Positions 8,116-16,590 are shown, numbered from the stretch's first letter. The stretch: 22,048 bases of DNA from Clostridia bacterium BRH_c25 (GCA_001515955.1 LOES01000257.1:1-22048); one strand, 5' to 3'. A program made the numbers and translations. Notes: generated by a model from the sequence alone, not told the origin.

Positions 8116-10137
8116 ATGATTCAGCTAACTTTAAGGCAAAGACAAGTTGTAGAAGATCTGTTAAATCAGACTACTGCAGTGTCAGCTAAAGACCTTGCAA
8201 AGAAATTTAATGTATGTGTAAGAACCATAAGATATGACTTGGATGCAGTTGAAGATTGGCTTAAAAGCCAAGGTGTAGCTTTAATAAAGAAAACTAATGT
8301 AGGGATTTGGGTAGAGATATCTGATGATTACAAAGAAGCTATTAAAAATAAGATTCAGTATGATAAACCTGAAAACAAAGTTCTTTCAAAAGATGAAAGA
8401 TATAATCACATTTTACTGAAGTTATTTAGAACAGTAAATCCAACTACGGCGGATTATTTGTCAGACATGTTGGGCGTTAGCAGAACAACAGTTATGAAGG
8501 ATTTAAAATATATTGGAAAAGAATTGAAGAAATATGATATAACTCTAAAAAGCAAGCAAAGAGTAGGTTACATGATAACAGGAAATGAAAAGAATATAAG
8601 AAAGTTTATTGCCGATATTTTTTTACAGTCCTTAAACAGACAGGAGCTATTAGAAATTATAAAGGTAGTCGGAAATAACCAGAAACTAAGTGAAGTATCC
8701 TTTGATATTGATGCTTTAAAGGGATTGTCATCAAGAATAGATATAAACGATATTAAGAGGGCAGTAAAATCAGGAAGGAAAATGTGTGATTTTTGGATTC
8801 CCGATAGCTCCTATATATCACTTTTAGTTCATATAACAATAGCTGTTGATAGATTATTTAAAGATCAAAATATTGAATTGTCCTGTGAAAGAATTGCATC
8901 TGTAAAAGAACAGAAAGAATATATGATCGCTTCGGAAATAGGAAAATCTCTATCAGAAATATTCGATATTAAAGTGCCGGATGCTGAGATAGCTAATATA
9001 ACGATTCACTTGATTTCTTCAAATTTAAAGCTTAAGTATTTATACAATGAAGATTTGTTTCAAATTAAAAACAGCTTGGATGAAACCATAGAGGATATGA
9101 TCAGAGAGATAAAGGAGCATATTACATTAAATGATTATAATATAGGCAAACTCAAGTCCGATTTACTATCCCATCTTAAGCTGACCCTCAAAAAATATGA
9201 ATTAAGCATTATTCCGGAAAATCCTCTAATTAATGAAATAAAGGCAAATTACAGTGAATCTTTTGAACTAGCAAAAAAAATGGCAGCTGTATTTTCAGAA
9301 AAAATGAGTATAGAGCTGCCGGAAAGTGAAGTGGGATATATAGCTTTACACTTGGCTGCACAGTTAGAAGTAGCAAAGTCCAGAATTAATAAAAAAGCTC
9401 TGGTTGTTTGTACAACCGGGAGAGGATCCGCTAAAATACTTGCAACCAAGCTGGAAAATAATATTCCTGAACTGGAAATAAAGGATACGATTTCTGTGTT
9501 TGAATTGGAAGATAAGGAATATCTGCTGGATGATGTTGACGTAGTTATAAGTACAATCAACATAAAAACCATGTATAAGCCTGTTATAAAGGTAAGCCCC
9601 CTAATATCCAACGCTGAAATAAATAATATAAAGGACTTTATATACCAAGGAAAGATTGAAATTTATAATAGGGAAAGTGAACATAAGGATTATATGCTGG
9701 AGTCAATAATGAATGTTGTTGATAAATATATTGCTATGGAGGATAAGCTTAAGCTAAGAACTGAGCTTGGATATATAACTGACTTCTTTATAAATAGTTC
9801 AAATAAAGTGTCTATGGAGTCAGGCATAACGGAAAGCTTTTCTAGAAATATCGCGATGATATTAGTGGACATAGGAACAATGATAAGTGAAATTATTAGT
9901 GAAGGGAATATAAGTTATAACTTATCAACTCTATGGGGAATTGTAGTTCACGTGGTTATGGCAGTTCCAAGATGGGAAACCGGTGAATTTAATAGAGAAA
10001 TCAATATAAATAAGTATAGAGATGATAATAGGGAACTATTTGATATTGTAAGGAAAACCCTAAACTTAATTGGTGGAAAATATGATCTCAGTATTCCAGA
10101 TAATGAAGTAGTAGCTATACTTAGATATTTAATATAA
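8116..10137 (+). CDS. PRD-domain transcriptional regulator with EIIB-like module
   Basis: Cytoplasmic activator of the MtlR/LicR/ManR class controlled by PTS phosphorylation, likely regulator of the downstream operon. Two N-terminal helix-turn-helix regions are visible (about 4-60, with VRTIRYDLD, and 95-150, with VSRTTVMKDL). PRD1 spans about 185-300 with His239 and His298; PRD2 spans about 310-420 with His353 and His412. An EIIB-like domain (427-490) carries Cys432 in VVCTTGRGSA. The C-terminal part (about 540-673) resembles a third PRD, with His and IPDNEVVAILRYL, where an EIIA domain would usually sit. AAGGAG at 8099-8104 precedes the ATG. Codons are markedly AT-rich. It lies 13 bp before the amidohydrolase. 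Confidence 0.85.
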   Translation: MIQLTLRQRQVVEDLLNQTTAVSAKDLAKKFNVCVRTIRYDLDAVEDWLKSQGVALIKKTNVGIWVEISDDYKEAIKNKIQYDKPENKVLSKDERYNHILLKLFRTVNPTTADYLSDMLGVSRTTVMKDLKYIGKELKKYDITLKSKQRVGYMITGNEKNIRKFIADIFLQSLNRQELLEIIKVVGNNQKLSEVSFDIDALKGLSSRIDINDIKRAVKSGRKMCDFWIPDSSYISLLVHITIAVDRLFKDQNIELSCERIASVKEQKEYMIASEIGKSLSEIFDIKVPDAEIANITIHLISSNLKLKYLYNEDLFQIKNSLDETIEDMIREIKEHITLNDYNIGKLKSDLLSHLKLTLKKYELSIIPENPLINEIKANYSESFELAKKMAAVFSEKMSIELPESEVGYIALHLAAQLEVAKSRINKKALVVCTTGRGSAKILATKLENNIPELEIKDTISVFELEDKEYLLDDVDVVISTINIKTMYKPVIKVSPLISNAEINNIKDFIYQGKIEIYNRESEHKDYMLESIMNVVDKYIAMEDKLKLRTELGYITDFFINSSNKVSMESGITESFSRNIAMILVDIGTMISEIISEGNISYNLSTLWGIVVHVVMAVPRWETGEFNREININKYRDDNRELFDIVRKTLNLIGGKYDLSIPDNEVVAILRYLI

Positions 10138-10150
10138 GAGAGGTGAGAAA

Positions 10151-11272
10151 ATGGAAGGCTGTTTACTAATAAAAGGTGGTATTCTTTTAGATATTGAAAC
10201 TGGATTAGATTATATAAAGAAAGATATATATATTGAGGATGGAACTATAAAGGATATTGAAGATAGTATAGAGCCTCGGAGTAACTATGATGTATTGGAT
10301 TTAGATGGTGAAATTGTATCTCCAGGGTTTATTGATATCCATACCCATGTATATAATGGTGCTGAATTAAGTATAGACCCGGATATTGTTGGTGTTAAAA
10401 CAGGGGTTACTACATTATTTGATGCGGGAAGCTCTGGGGCAAAGAATTTCAAGGACTTTTATGAAGGAACTATTAAAAAAAGTAACACAGGAGTTATTTC
10501 CCTATTAAATATTGCTTATTCAGGATTAGAGCAGCTTAGATATGAGATAGCCGATCTTAAAAATATCAATACTGAGGCCACGAAGGATGTGGTGAAAGAA
10601 AATAGAGAATACATAAAGGGCATCAAGGCCAGGGCAAGTGCAACAGCCGTTGGAGACTTAGGAATGAAACCTTTAGAAATAGCAAAACAGGTAGCATCGG
10701 ATTTAAATGTGCCTTTAGTAGTCCATATTGGGAATTATCCACCTAAAATTGAAGATGTATTAAGTCTCATGGATAAAGGAGATGTAATAACCCATTGTTT
10801 CCATGGAAAACCTAATGGGCTCCTTAATGAAAATGGAGATATTAGAGATGAAACTTTGTCTGCATTAAAAAGGGGGGTACTATTTGATATAGGTCATGGA
10901 ACTTCAAGCTTTAACTTTAACACTGCAGAAAAGGCAATAGCTAAAGGATTTTATCCTCAGATTATTAGTACGGATATATATAAGCAAAATTATAAAGGAC
11001 CTGTTTATAGCCTGCCGGTTACTATAAACAAAATGATGGCCCTTGGGATCTCCTTAAAAGACTGTATAAGCAGGGTAACTACTGTGCCGGCTAATACCTT
11101 TAAACTAAATAAGATTGGCATGTTAAAGAAAGGACACAAGGCAGATATAACAATATTTAAAGCTAATAATTCTTCCATTGAACTAGAAGATTCAGAGAGA
11201 AACTGTAGAAAGACTAATACGCATATAAAAGTAACATATGTAGTTAAAGATGGAGAATTAAATAAACTCTAA
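10151..11272 (+). CDS. Amidohydrolase/deacetylase-family metallohydrolase (EF_0837-like)
   Basis: Metal-dependent hydrolase of the amidohydrolase superfamily, expected to be cytoplasmic and to open an amide, acyl or cyclic bond of the substrate before the lyase acts. It has a composite beta-sandwich at the ends and a TIM barrel between. Metal ligands are visible: His64 and His66 (IDIHTH), probable carboxylated Lys159 (GIKAR), His192 (LVVHIG), His215 (ITHCFH) and Asp275 (ISTDIY). Length is 373 aa, normal for the family. The regulator gene ends 13 bp upstream, and AGAGAGGTGAG precedes the ATG. It corresponds to the amidohydrolase of the Enterococcus EF_0829-0839-type locus. The true substrate is unknown; dihydroorotase or N-acetyl-sugar deacetylase similarity is only general. 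Confidence 0.85.
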   Translation: MEGCLLIKGGILLDIETGLDYIKKDIYIEDGTIKDIEDSIEPRSNYDVLDLDGEIVSPGFIDIHTHVYNGAELSIDPDIVGVKTGVTTLFDAGSSGAKNFKDFYEGTIKKSNTGVISLLNIAYSGLEQLRYEIADLKNINTEATKDVVKENREYIKGIKARASATAVGDLGMKPLEIAKQVASDLNVPLVVHIGNYPPKIEDVLSLMDKGDVITHCFHGKPNGLLNENGDIRDETLSALKRGVLFDIGHGTSSFNFNTAEKAIAKGFYPQIISTDIYKQNYKGPVYSLPVTINKMMALGISLKDCISRVTTVPANTFKLNKIGMLKKGHKADITIFKANNSSIELEDSERNCRKTNTHIKVTYVVKDGELNKL

Positions 11273-11295
11273 GAGATTATTTTTGGGGGAATATT

Positions 11296-11673
11296 ATGGA
11301 GACACTAAATAATTTAAAGATAAAACTGAATATAAAAAATGAAGACTTTGATGAAATAGTAATTGAAATCAAGAAGATAGATATAAAGCTTAAGGAGGAA
11401 AATATTGTACTAAACGAACAATTTGAAATTGGATTGTATTCCCACATGTTTAGTTTTATTAAGAGATTAAAAAATAATGAAAAAGTTATGGCAATCAGTG
11501 ATGAGATACTATCACAATTGGATGAGGAATCAATTGAATTATCAAAATCTATTTTGAAGCCCTTATTTAGTATGTATGATGTTCCTATAGATATGTCAGA
11601 GGTTGCACTGGTAGCAATTCATATACAAACTGTAAAGGAAAATTGTATGGAAGGGAGGGAGATAGATGGGTGA
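11296..11673 (+). CDS. Stand-alone PRD protein (EF_0829-like)
   Basis: A 125-aa protein consisting of a single PTS regulation domain without DNA- or RNA-binding part. The two conserved histidines of a PRD are at His50 (LYSHMFSFIKRL) and His109 (VALVAIHIQTV). It could be a phosphorylatable sensor or a partner of the transporter cassette that follows. GGGGGA at 11285-11290 precedes the ATG. The gene overlaps the SFCGS gene by eight bases, so both are probably translated together, which ties it to the transporter rather than to the regulator. Confidence 0.82.
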   Translation: METLNNLKIKLNIKNEDFDEIVIEIKKIDIKLKEENIVLNEQFEIGLYSHMFSFIKRLKNNEKVMAISDEILSQLDEESIELSKSILKPLFSMYDVPIDMSEVALVAIHIQTVKENCMEGREIDG

Positions 11674-12034
11674 TCAAATAGTGGTTGTAATAGGAGATAG
11701 GCTAGGGAAGGGTCAAAAAGTTGCAAAAGGAGTTGAATCAGCCGGTGGTAAAGCTATAGTAATTCCAGGAATGGCAGCAGATATGAAGCTAGGGGATGTT
11801 ATGAATGAAGAAAATGCAGATATTGGCCTTAGCTTTTGTGGGAGTGGTGGAGCAGGGGCACTAATGGCTGCAAATAAATATGGATATAAAGCAAAGCACC
11901 ACTTACGTTCAGTTGATGCAGGGATTACAGCATTAAAAGAGGGAGCAAAAGTATTGGGATTCGGATTTTTAGATAGTGAAGAACTAGGTAGAAGAATTGT
12001 AGAAGATTATATAAGACTCCATAAGAAAGGATAA
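11666..12034 (+). CDS. SFCGS-family glycine-rich protein (EF_0830-like)
   Basis: Small soluble protein (122 aa) of unknown biochemical role, always, as I recall, encoded with DUF4310-4312 proteins. The name-giving motif SFCGS is at 56-60, with Cys58, followed by the glycine-rich GGAGALMAANKYGYK. An N-terminal beta strand plus loop VVVIGDRLGKGQ looks like a small Rossmann-like alpha/beta fold. The exposed-looking Cys in a Gly-rich loop invites comparison with the phosphocysteine loop of PTS EIIB proteins, but that is inference. Start ATG 11666 overlaps the PRD gene by eight bases and has GGGAGGGAG upstream. DUF4312 starts five bases after its stop. Confidence 0.85.
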   Translation: MGDQIVVVIGDRLGKGQKVAKGVESAGGKAIVIPGMAADMKLGDVMNEENADIGLSFCGSGGAGALMAANKYGYKAKHHLRSVDAGITALKEGAKVLGFGFLDSEELGRRIVEDYIRLHKKG

Positions 12035-12039
12035 TTCTT

Positions 12040-12327
12040 ATGACAGAAAGACAGTGTATGGAAACTATTAAAAGGGAATTTATAATTGAATCATCGGGGA
12101 GATCAAAAGAAGAAGCTATAGGAAGCATATTTGAGAAACTCAGAAAACAAACATATTATGAAATAGAAGGAACTGTTTTACACATGGAACCCTTAGAAGT
12201 TTACAATGTATCGGAGCATAAGAAAGAACACACAGAAAAGTTTCTATGGCTTTTTATGCCACGCAACAAAGCTGAGTATACATTAAAGCTTAAGATAATT
12301 GTGTTAATTAAATATATTCCAAATTAA
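12040..12327 (+). CDS. DUF4312-family protein (EF_0831-like)
   Basis: A 95-aa protein of unknown function, with no signal peptide. The N-terminal half is predicted helical (residues 20-38, SKEEAIGSIFEKLRKQ) and the C-terminal half is rich in beta strands and positive charge. Its position between the SFCGS protein and the two membrane proteins suggests a soluble or peripheral subunit of the same complex. AAAGGA at 12025-12030 precedes ATG 12040, which lies five bases after the SFCGS stop. The call rests mainly on order and size within the known cassette. Confidence 0.7.
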   Translation: MTERQCMETIKREFIIESSGRSKEEAIGSIFEKLRKQTYYEIEGTVLHMEPLEVYNVSEHKKEHTEKFLWLFMPRNKAEYTLKLKIIVLIKYIPN

Positions 12328-12347
12328 TAAAAAAGGGGTTGAGAACA

Positions 12348-13067
12348 TTGCTAGTAATTATAATTAAGTCACTAATAATTGGAGCCCTGGGTGGTGCGGC
12401 TATAGCTGCCGGTGCCGCTAGAATGTTCCACGCACCACAGGTGCAGTCAATGGGAGCCTTTAGAACACTTGGAGAATTAAATGCATGTAAAGGCGATTCT
12501 GTAACTCATTTTTCATTTGGCCTGGGATTTTTCTTTAACGCTGCAGCTTCCGTTGTGGCGGCTGGGGCATTGACCCAGGATGTACTACATAGGGTTGTAC
12601 CAAACTGGGCAGCCGGATCATTACTATTAAAGAACAAAAAGGTAGAAGAAACTATGCATGATCCGGCAAAAATGGTATTTGCCGGTGCATTATCAGGTGC
12701 TTTAGTAGTTGTATTCTTAAATACATTGGCTTCAATAATTCCGGAATCCATGTCAGTTATTGCAAAGAACATATTAGGGCCTGCAGCTGGTTTAATGATT
12801 AACCCAGTCATGCCTATCATATTCTGGTTAGCAGCTTTAGATGCCGGTAAGATTACAGGTATATGGGGTACAATGCTAGGTGGATTAGCCCATATGATAA
12901 TGGGTAATGCAGTTCCTGGCATAGTATTAGGTATACTTATAGGTCAATCAATCGAAGAAAATGGTTACACCAAGTCAACAAATATAATGATAGCAATCGT
13001 TACAATACTATTTATAATTATTGCATACTTTAGAGATTTCTTTGATAAGATAATCACATTATTCTAA
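12348..13067 (+). CDS. DUF4311-family membrane protein (EF_0832-like)
   Basis: Integral membrane protein of about 239 aa with six or seven hydrophobic segments rich in Gly and Ala (for example IIGALGGAAIAAGAA near the N terminus and VFAGALSGALVVVFL in the middle). A conserved-looking polar loop between the first two helices contains GELNACKGDSVTHFSFGLG. It probably forms the translocation path together with DUF4310. I prefer TTG 12348, because AAAAGGGG at 12331-12338 is nine bases upstream; the TTG at 12339 directly abuts that site. A 14-bp gap separates it from DUF4310. Confidence 0.78.
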   Translation: MLVIIIKSLIIGALGGAAIAAGAARMFHAPQVQSMGAFRTLGELNACKGDSVTHFSFGLGFFFNAAASVVAAGALTQDVLHRVVPNWAAGSLLLKNKKVEETMHDPAKMVFAGALSGALVVVFLNTLASIIPESMSVIAKNILGPAAGLMINPVMPIIFWLAALDAGKITGIWGTMLGGLAHMIMGNAVPGIVLGILIGQSIEENGYTKSTNIMIAIVTILFIIIAYFRDFFDKIITLF

Positions 13068-13081
13068 GGGGGAGGAAGAAT

Positions 13082-13753
13082 ATGGATAACGTAAAAATCA
13101 GTAATAGAGGTTTCATGGATAAATTAGGAGAAGTACTTCTAAAAGCATACACATTCCCAATTTTAGTTGCATTAGCATCTGCTGCAATATTTGCTGGAAC
13201 ACATATGTATGTAACCCATCATGTGGGAGCTTTTAACGAGATATTTGTTGTACAGATGTTAGATGAAGGATTAGTCGGAGGAGACTATGCTGCAGCAGCA
13301 GGATTTGCGGCAGGGTTTCTAATTGCTAGAATTCTAGAAGGTCCGCTTGTAGGAGTACTTGATATTGGTGGCTCCCTAATGACCGGTGTTGGCATTGGTA
13401 TTCCTGCTCTTATGTTGGCATCAGGAGTAAGAGCACCAATAGATAGTTTCCTCTTATCCTTAATAACAGGTGCAGGGATAGGCTTAGTTATTGGTGGAGT
13501 TATTATATTAGTAAGAAAACTTATGCCCAAGGGTATGGCATCATCAGGAACAAATATTATGATGGGTGCAGGCAATGCCACTGGTAGATATCTTGGTCCG
13601 CTGATTATAATCTCTGCTATACAATATTGTATCCCTGCAGGAGTTGGAGCCTTTATAGGAGCAGCAATATTCTATAAACTTGATAAACCGATAGCAGGTG
13701 GAGCAATCTTAGGAGCCATGATACTTGCAAGCATCTTTCCTGTAGTAGGATAG
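13082..13753 (+). CDS. DUF4310-family membrane protein (EF_0833-like)
   Basis: Integral membrane protein of 223 aa with about six hydrophobic segments, very rich in Gly, Ala and Ile. Notable loops are RILEGPLVGVLDIGGSLMTG and GMASSGTNIMMGAGNATGR, the latter between helices near residue 150-170, likely re-entrant or substrate-facing. Together with DUF4311 it makes a two-component membrane part, superficially like the IIC/IID pair of mannose-type PTS permeases, although I see no sequence match to them. GGGGGAGGAAG precedes the ATG. A strong hairpin follows the stop codon and separates it from the lyase gene. Confidence 0.8.
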   Translation: MDNVKISNRGFMDKLGEVLLKAYTFPILVALASAAIFAGTHMYVTHHVGAFNEIFVVQMLDEGLVGGDYAAAAGFAAGFLIARILEGPLVGVLDIGGSLMTGVGIGIPALMLASGVRAPIDSFLLSLITGAGIGLVIGGVIILVRKLMPKGMASSGTNIMMGAGNATGRYLGPLIIISAIQYCIPAGVGAFIGAAIFYKLDKPIAGGAILGAMILASIFPVVG

Positions 13754-13759
13754 TTCAAA

Positions 13760-13797
13760 AGAGAAGAATTTGGAAGATGTCTTCCTAATTCTTCTCT
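13760..13797 (+). terminator. Intra-operon hairpin between DUF4310 and the DgaE-type gene
   Basis: An 11-bp stem (13760-13770 with 13787-13797) continues past one T-T mismatch into a 5-bp stem (13772-13776 with 13781-13785) with a four-base loop. Only TTATTT follows, so it is a weak terminator at best. It may attenuate expression or protect the 3' end of the transporter message. Confidence 0.55.
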
Positions 13798-13817
13798 TTA
13801 TTTAAGGAGGTATGGGA

Positions 13818-14930
13818 ATGAATATATATGAAAAAATAGGCCTAAGAAAGGTAATTAATGCTAGTGGGAAAATGACTGCATTAGGTGTATCAACAATAAA
13901 AGAAAGTGTTGGAGATTACATGAAGGAAGCTGCCAGGAGCTATGTTAAAACAGATGCTTTAATAGAGAAGGCTGGAGAGATTCTATCAAAATATACCGGT
14001 GGAGAAGATTCATGTGTTACCCTGGGAGCATCAGCAGGAATTGCTATATCTGTGGCAGCCTGCATATCGGGGGATGATATTGCTAAAATTGAAAAACTTC
14101 CAATAAGTGAGGATTTAAAAAATGAAGTGATTATTCAAAAAGGTCATACAGTAAACTTTGGAGCACCGGTAACTCAAATGATAAGGCTAGGAGGCGGTGT
14201 ACCTATTGAAGTTGGACAGTCCAATAAAGTGGATTCATATCATGTAGAAGAGGCAATAAATGAAAAGACAGCTGCCCTTATATATATAAAATCCCATCAT
14301 TCAGTTCAAAAAGGAATGATGACAATAGAAGATATGGTTAATATATCAAGAAAATATGATATCCCATTAATTATTGATGCTGCTGCAGAAGAAGACTTAA
14401 GAAAATATATCTCTCTAGGGGCAGACTTGGTAATATATAGCGGTGGAAAGGCAATTGAAGGTCCCACATCAGGATTTATTACCGGCAGAAAGAATTTAAT
14501 AAAATGCTGCCGCATGCAGTATAAGGGAATAGGAAGGGCCATGAAGGTAGGAAAAGAGAACATAATGGGCTTACTAAAGGCTATAGAGTTATATGATGAA
14601 AATGATAATTCAAAAGAAGTTGCAAATCAAAGAGAAGCCATGAAATGGTTATCGGATGAATTGAATAAAATAGAAGGTATAAAGGCATCAATAGTTCAGG
14701 ATGAGGCTGGAAGAGAAATATATAGAGCACAGATTAAGGTTGAAAGAGAAGTGCTGGGAGTTGATGCTTATCACGTTATAGGAAAGCTTGAGGAAGGAAA
14801 TCCGGCCATTTATACTAGAAATCACTATGCGAATATAGGAATCATTAATGTTGACCCAAGGCCTCTTGGAAGAGGAGAAGAAAGAGTCATATTTGAGAGA
14901 ATAGAGGAAATAGTTAAGGATATTAATTAG
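13818..14930 (+). CDS. DgaE-family PLP-dependent ammonia lyase (SelA-like)
   Basis: Cytoplasmic fold-type I PLP enzyme related to selenocysteine synthase. The characterised Salmonella DgaE removes ammonia from D-glucosaminate-6-phosphate to give 2-keto-3-deoxygluconate-6-phosphate. The likely Schiff-base lysine is Lys211 in YSGGKAIEGP, and Asp187 (PLIIDAAAEEDL) would bind the pyridine nitrogen. The length of 370 aa is typical. I chose ATG 13818 because AAGGAGG at 13804-13810 is seven bases away; ATG 13812 is only one base from it. The KDGP aldolase gene starts 11 bp later, as in dgaEF. An amino sugar acid phosphate substrate is inferred from family and context. Confidence 0.85.
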   Translation: MNIYEKIGLRKVINASGKMTALGVSTIKESVGDYMKEAARSYVKTDALIEKAGEILSKYTGGEDSCVTLGASAGIAISVAACISGDDIAKIEKLPISEDLKNEVIIQKGHTVNFGAPVTQMIRLGGGVPIEVGQSNKVDSYHVEEAINEKTAALIYIKSHHSVQKGMMTIEDMVNISRKYDIPLIIDAAAEEDLRKYISLGADLVIYSGGKAIEGPTSGFITGRKNLIKCCRMQYKGIGRAMKVGKENIMGLLKAIELYDENDNSKEVANQREAMKWLSDELNKIEGIKASIVQDEAGREIYRAQIKVEREVLGVDAYHVIGKLEEGNPAIYTRNHYANIGIINVDPRPLGRGEERVIFERIEEIVKDIN

Positions 14931-14941
14931 GGGGTAATACT

Positions 14942-15694
14942 ATGGGACTAGATAAATTTAATTTTTATAATAACAGGGTAGCAGTAAATTTATTAGCAAA
15001 AAACTTAGAAAACGCTAAGGAAGTAGCTAAGGTTCTGGATAATAATGTTATAATTGGCATACTGTCTAAGGATTTTTCCACTGTAGAGGAGGGAGTGGCT
15101 TATGTTAACACTTGGAAAAATGACATTTCAGCCATATCTATAGGACTGGGAGATGGGGATCCCAATCAGTGGAAGATGGCGGCTCAGATAGCTGCAGCGA
15201 CTGACCCTGGTCATGTTAATCAAGTATTTACCAGTGCAGGTTATACAGCTGGGCTTTTAGAAGGGAATAATTGCACTAATACAATTGTTAATGCTTTAAT
15301 AAGTCCAACTGGAGAGGTTGGAAAGGTTAAGATCTCAACAGGACCAATCAGCTCTGAAGGAGAAGAAGCTATTATATGTGTGGATACTGCTCTTAAGATG
15401 TTAAAAGATGTTGGGGTTAGTTCAATTAAATTTTTTCACATTAAGGGTAATAAGCACTTAGATGAACTAGCCGAGGTGGCAAGGGCATGTGCTAGAGTAG
15501 GAGTTCCTATTATAGAACCAACAGGTGGAATAACTGTCGACAATATTTTCGAGATAGTTAAGGTGTGTATAGATGCAGGGTGTGAAAAGATAATCCCCCA
15601 TGTCTATAGTTCTGCTATTGACAAAAAAACCGGCCTTACTGATCCTAAGATAGTAAATTCGATATATGATGAAATTAAGAAAGCTTTTGAATAG
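14942..15694 (+). CDS. KDGP aldolase-family protein (DgaF-like)
   Basis: TIM-barrel aldolase of about 250 aa that splits 2-keto-3-deoxy-6-phosphogluconate into pyruvate and glyceraldehyde-3-phosphate in the dga pathway of Salmonella. Family segments include ISIGLGDGDPNQW (65-77), PGHVNQVFTSAGYTAG (89-104), KFFHIKGNKHLDEL (163-176) with the probable substrate or Schiff-base lysines, and EPTGGITVDN (192-201). GGGGT at 14930-14934 precedes the ATG. It overlaps no gene but the HAD gene starts within ten bases of its stop. With DgaE it makes a complete two-step route to central metabolism. Confidence 0.86.
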   Translation: MGLDKFNFYNNRVAVNLLAKNLENAKEVAKVLDNNVIIGILSKDFSTVEEGVAYVNTWKNDISAISIGLGDGDPNQWKMAAQIAAATDPGHVNQVFTSAGYTAGLLEGNNCTNTIVNALISPTGEVGKVKISTGPISSEGEEAIICVDTALKMLKDVGVSSIKFFHIKGNKHLDELAEVARACARVGVPIIEPTGGITVDNIFEIVKVCIDAGCEKIIPHVYSSAIDKKTGLTDPKIVNSIYDEIKKAFE

Positions 15695-15704
15695 AGGTGA
15701 TCAA

Positions 15705-16508
15705 GTGTCCTCTTATAAATTAGTAGCTTTAGATATGGATGGAACCCTCCTGGATGACAATTTAAAAATATCTGCCAGGAATAAAGAGAAGATACTCCGG
15801 CTAGTAAAAGAAGGAATCCATGTGGTTCTAGCAACTGCTAGAACATTTAAAGCTGCAAGTTACTACGCAAAGGAACTTGGTTTAGATATTCCTATAATTA
15901 CTTATAATGGCTCACTGATTAAAGAAGTTATTACGGGAAAAGTTATTTACTCAAAACAGATTATAAATAGTGCTGCTAAGGAAATATTGACTATTGGAGA
16001 AAAGCTGAATGTTTATACTAAGGTGTATATTAACGACGTCCTTTATGTTGAAGGGGAAGCAGAAGAAGCAGTATCCTTTTCACAAAAACATAGGATAAGC
16101 TATAAGGTCATAGGAAAATTAAGTGAAAATATTAATGATGATCCCTATATGATAGTATTTAAGGATCATAAAGAGAAGATTAATAAAGCGATAGAGTATC
16201 TTAATAATTCTATAAGCTTACCGATATCCTTCACTTTATCTACTCTTAATTCCCTTGAAGTTATGGATAAAGGAGTATCAAAAGCAACAGCTTTAGAGTG
16301 CCTGACCAATGAATTAGGTATAGACAGAAATGAAGTTATTGCTATAGGTAACAGTCTTAATGACTATGAGATGATATCATGGGCTGGGTTAGGTGTAGCT
16401 ATGAAAAATTCGGATAAACAATTGCTGGATAAATGGGACATTATCTCACAGTATGATAACAATAAGGATGGTATTTCTCATGTATTAGATAAATACTGCC
16501 TATATTAA
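15705..16508 (+). CDS. Cof-type HAD-IIB phosphatase
   Basis: Soluble sugar-phosphate phosphatase of the haloacid dehalogenase superfamily, type IIB. Motif I is ALDMDGTLLDDN, with nucleophile Asp10 and acid/base Asp12. Motif II is ATART, Lys at MDKGVSKATAL is motif III, and motif IV reads GNSLNDYEM, with Asn where the first Asp usually stands. I chose GTG 15705, preceded by AGAGGTGA at 15693-15700; the longer frame from ATG 15666 would add residues unlike the family and overlap the aldolase. The length of 267 aa is normal. It may dephosphorylate a pathway intermediate to limit sugar-phosphate stress. The substrate is unknown. Confidence 0.85.
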   Translation: MSSYKLVALDMDGTLLDDNLKISARNKEKILRLVKEGIHVVLATARTFKAASYYAKELGLDIPIITYNGSLIKEVITGKVIYSKQIINSAAKEILTIGEKLNVYTKVYINDVLYVEGEAEEAVSFSQKHRISYKVIGKLSENINDDPYMIVFKDHKEKINKAIEYLNNSISLPISFTLSTLNSLEVMDKGVSKATALECLTNELGIDRNEVIAIGNSLNDYEMISWAGLGVAMKNSDKQLLDKWDIISQYDNNKDGISHVLDKYCLY

Positions 16509-16590
16509 AACTATAAAAGAATATGAAGTATATACCGACTAATATATGTTCTTTATATGGGATGATGGCTATAAAAGGGAGGAATTGATT

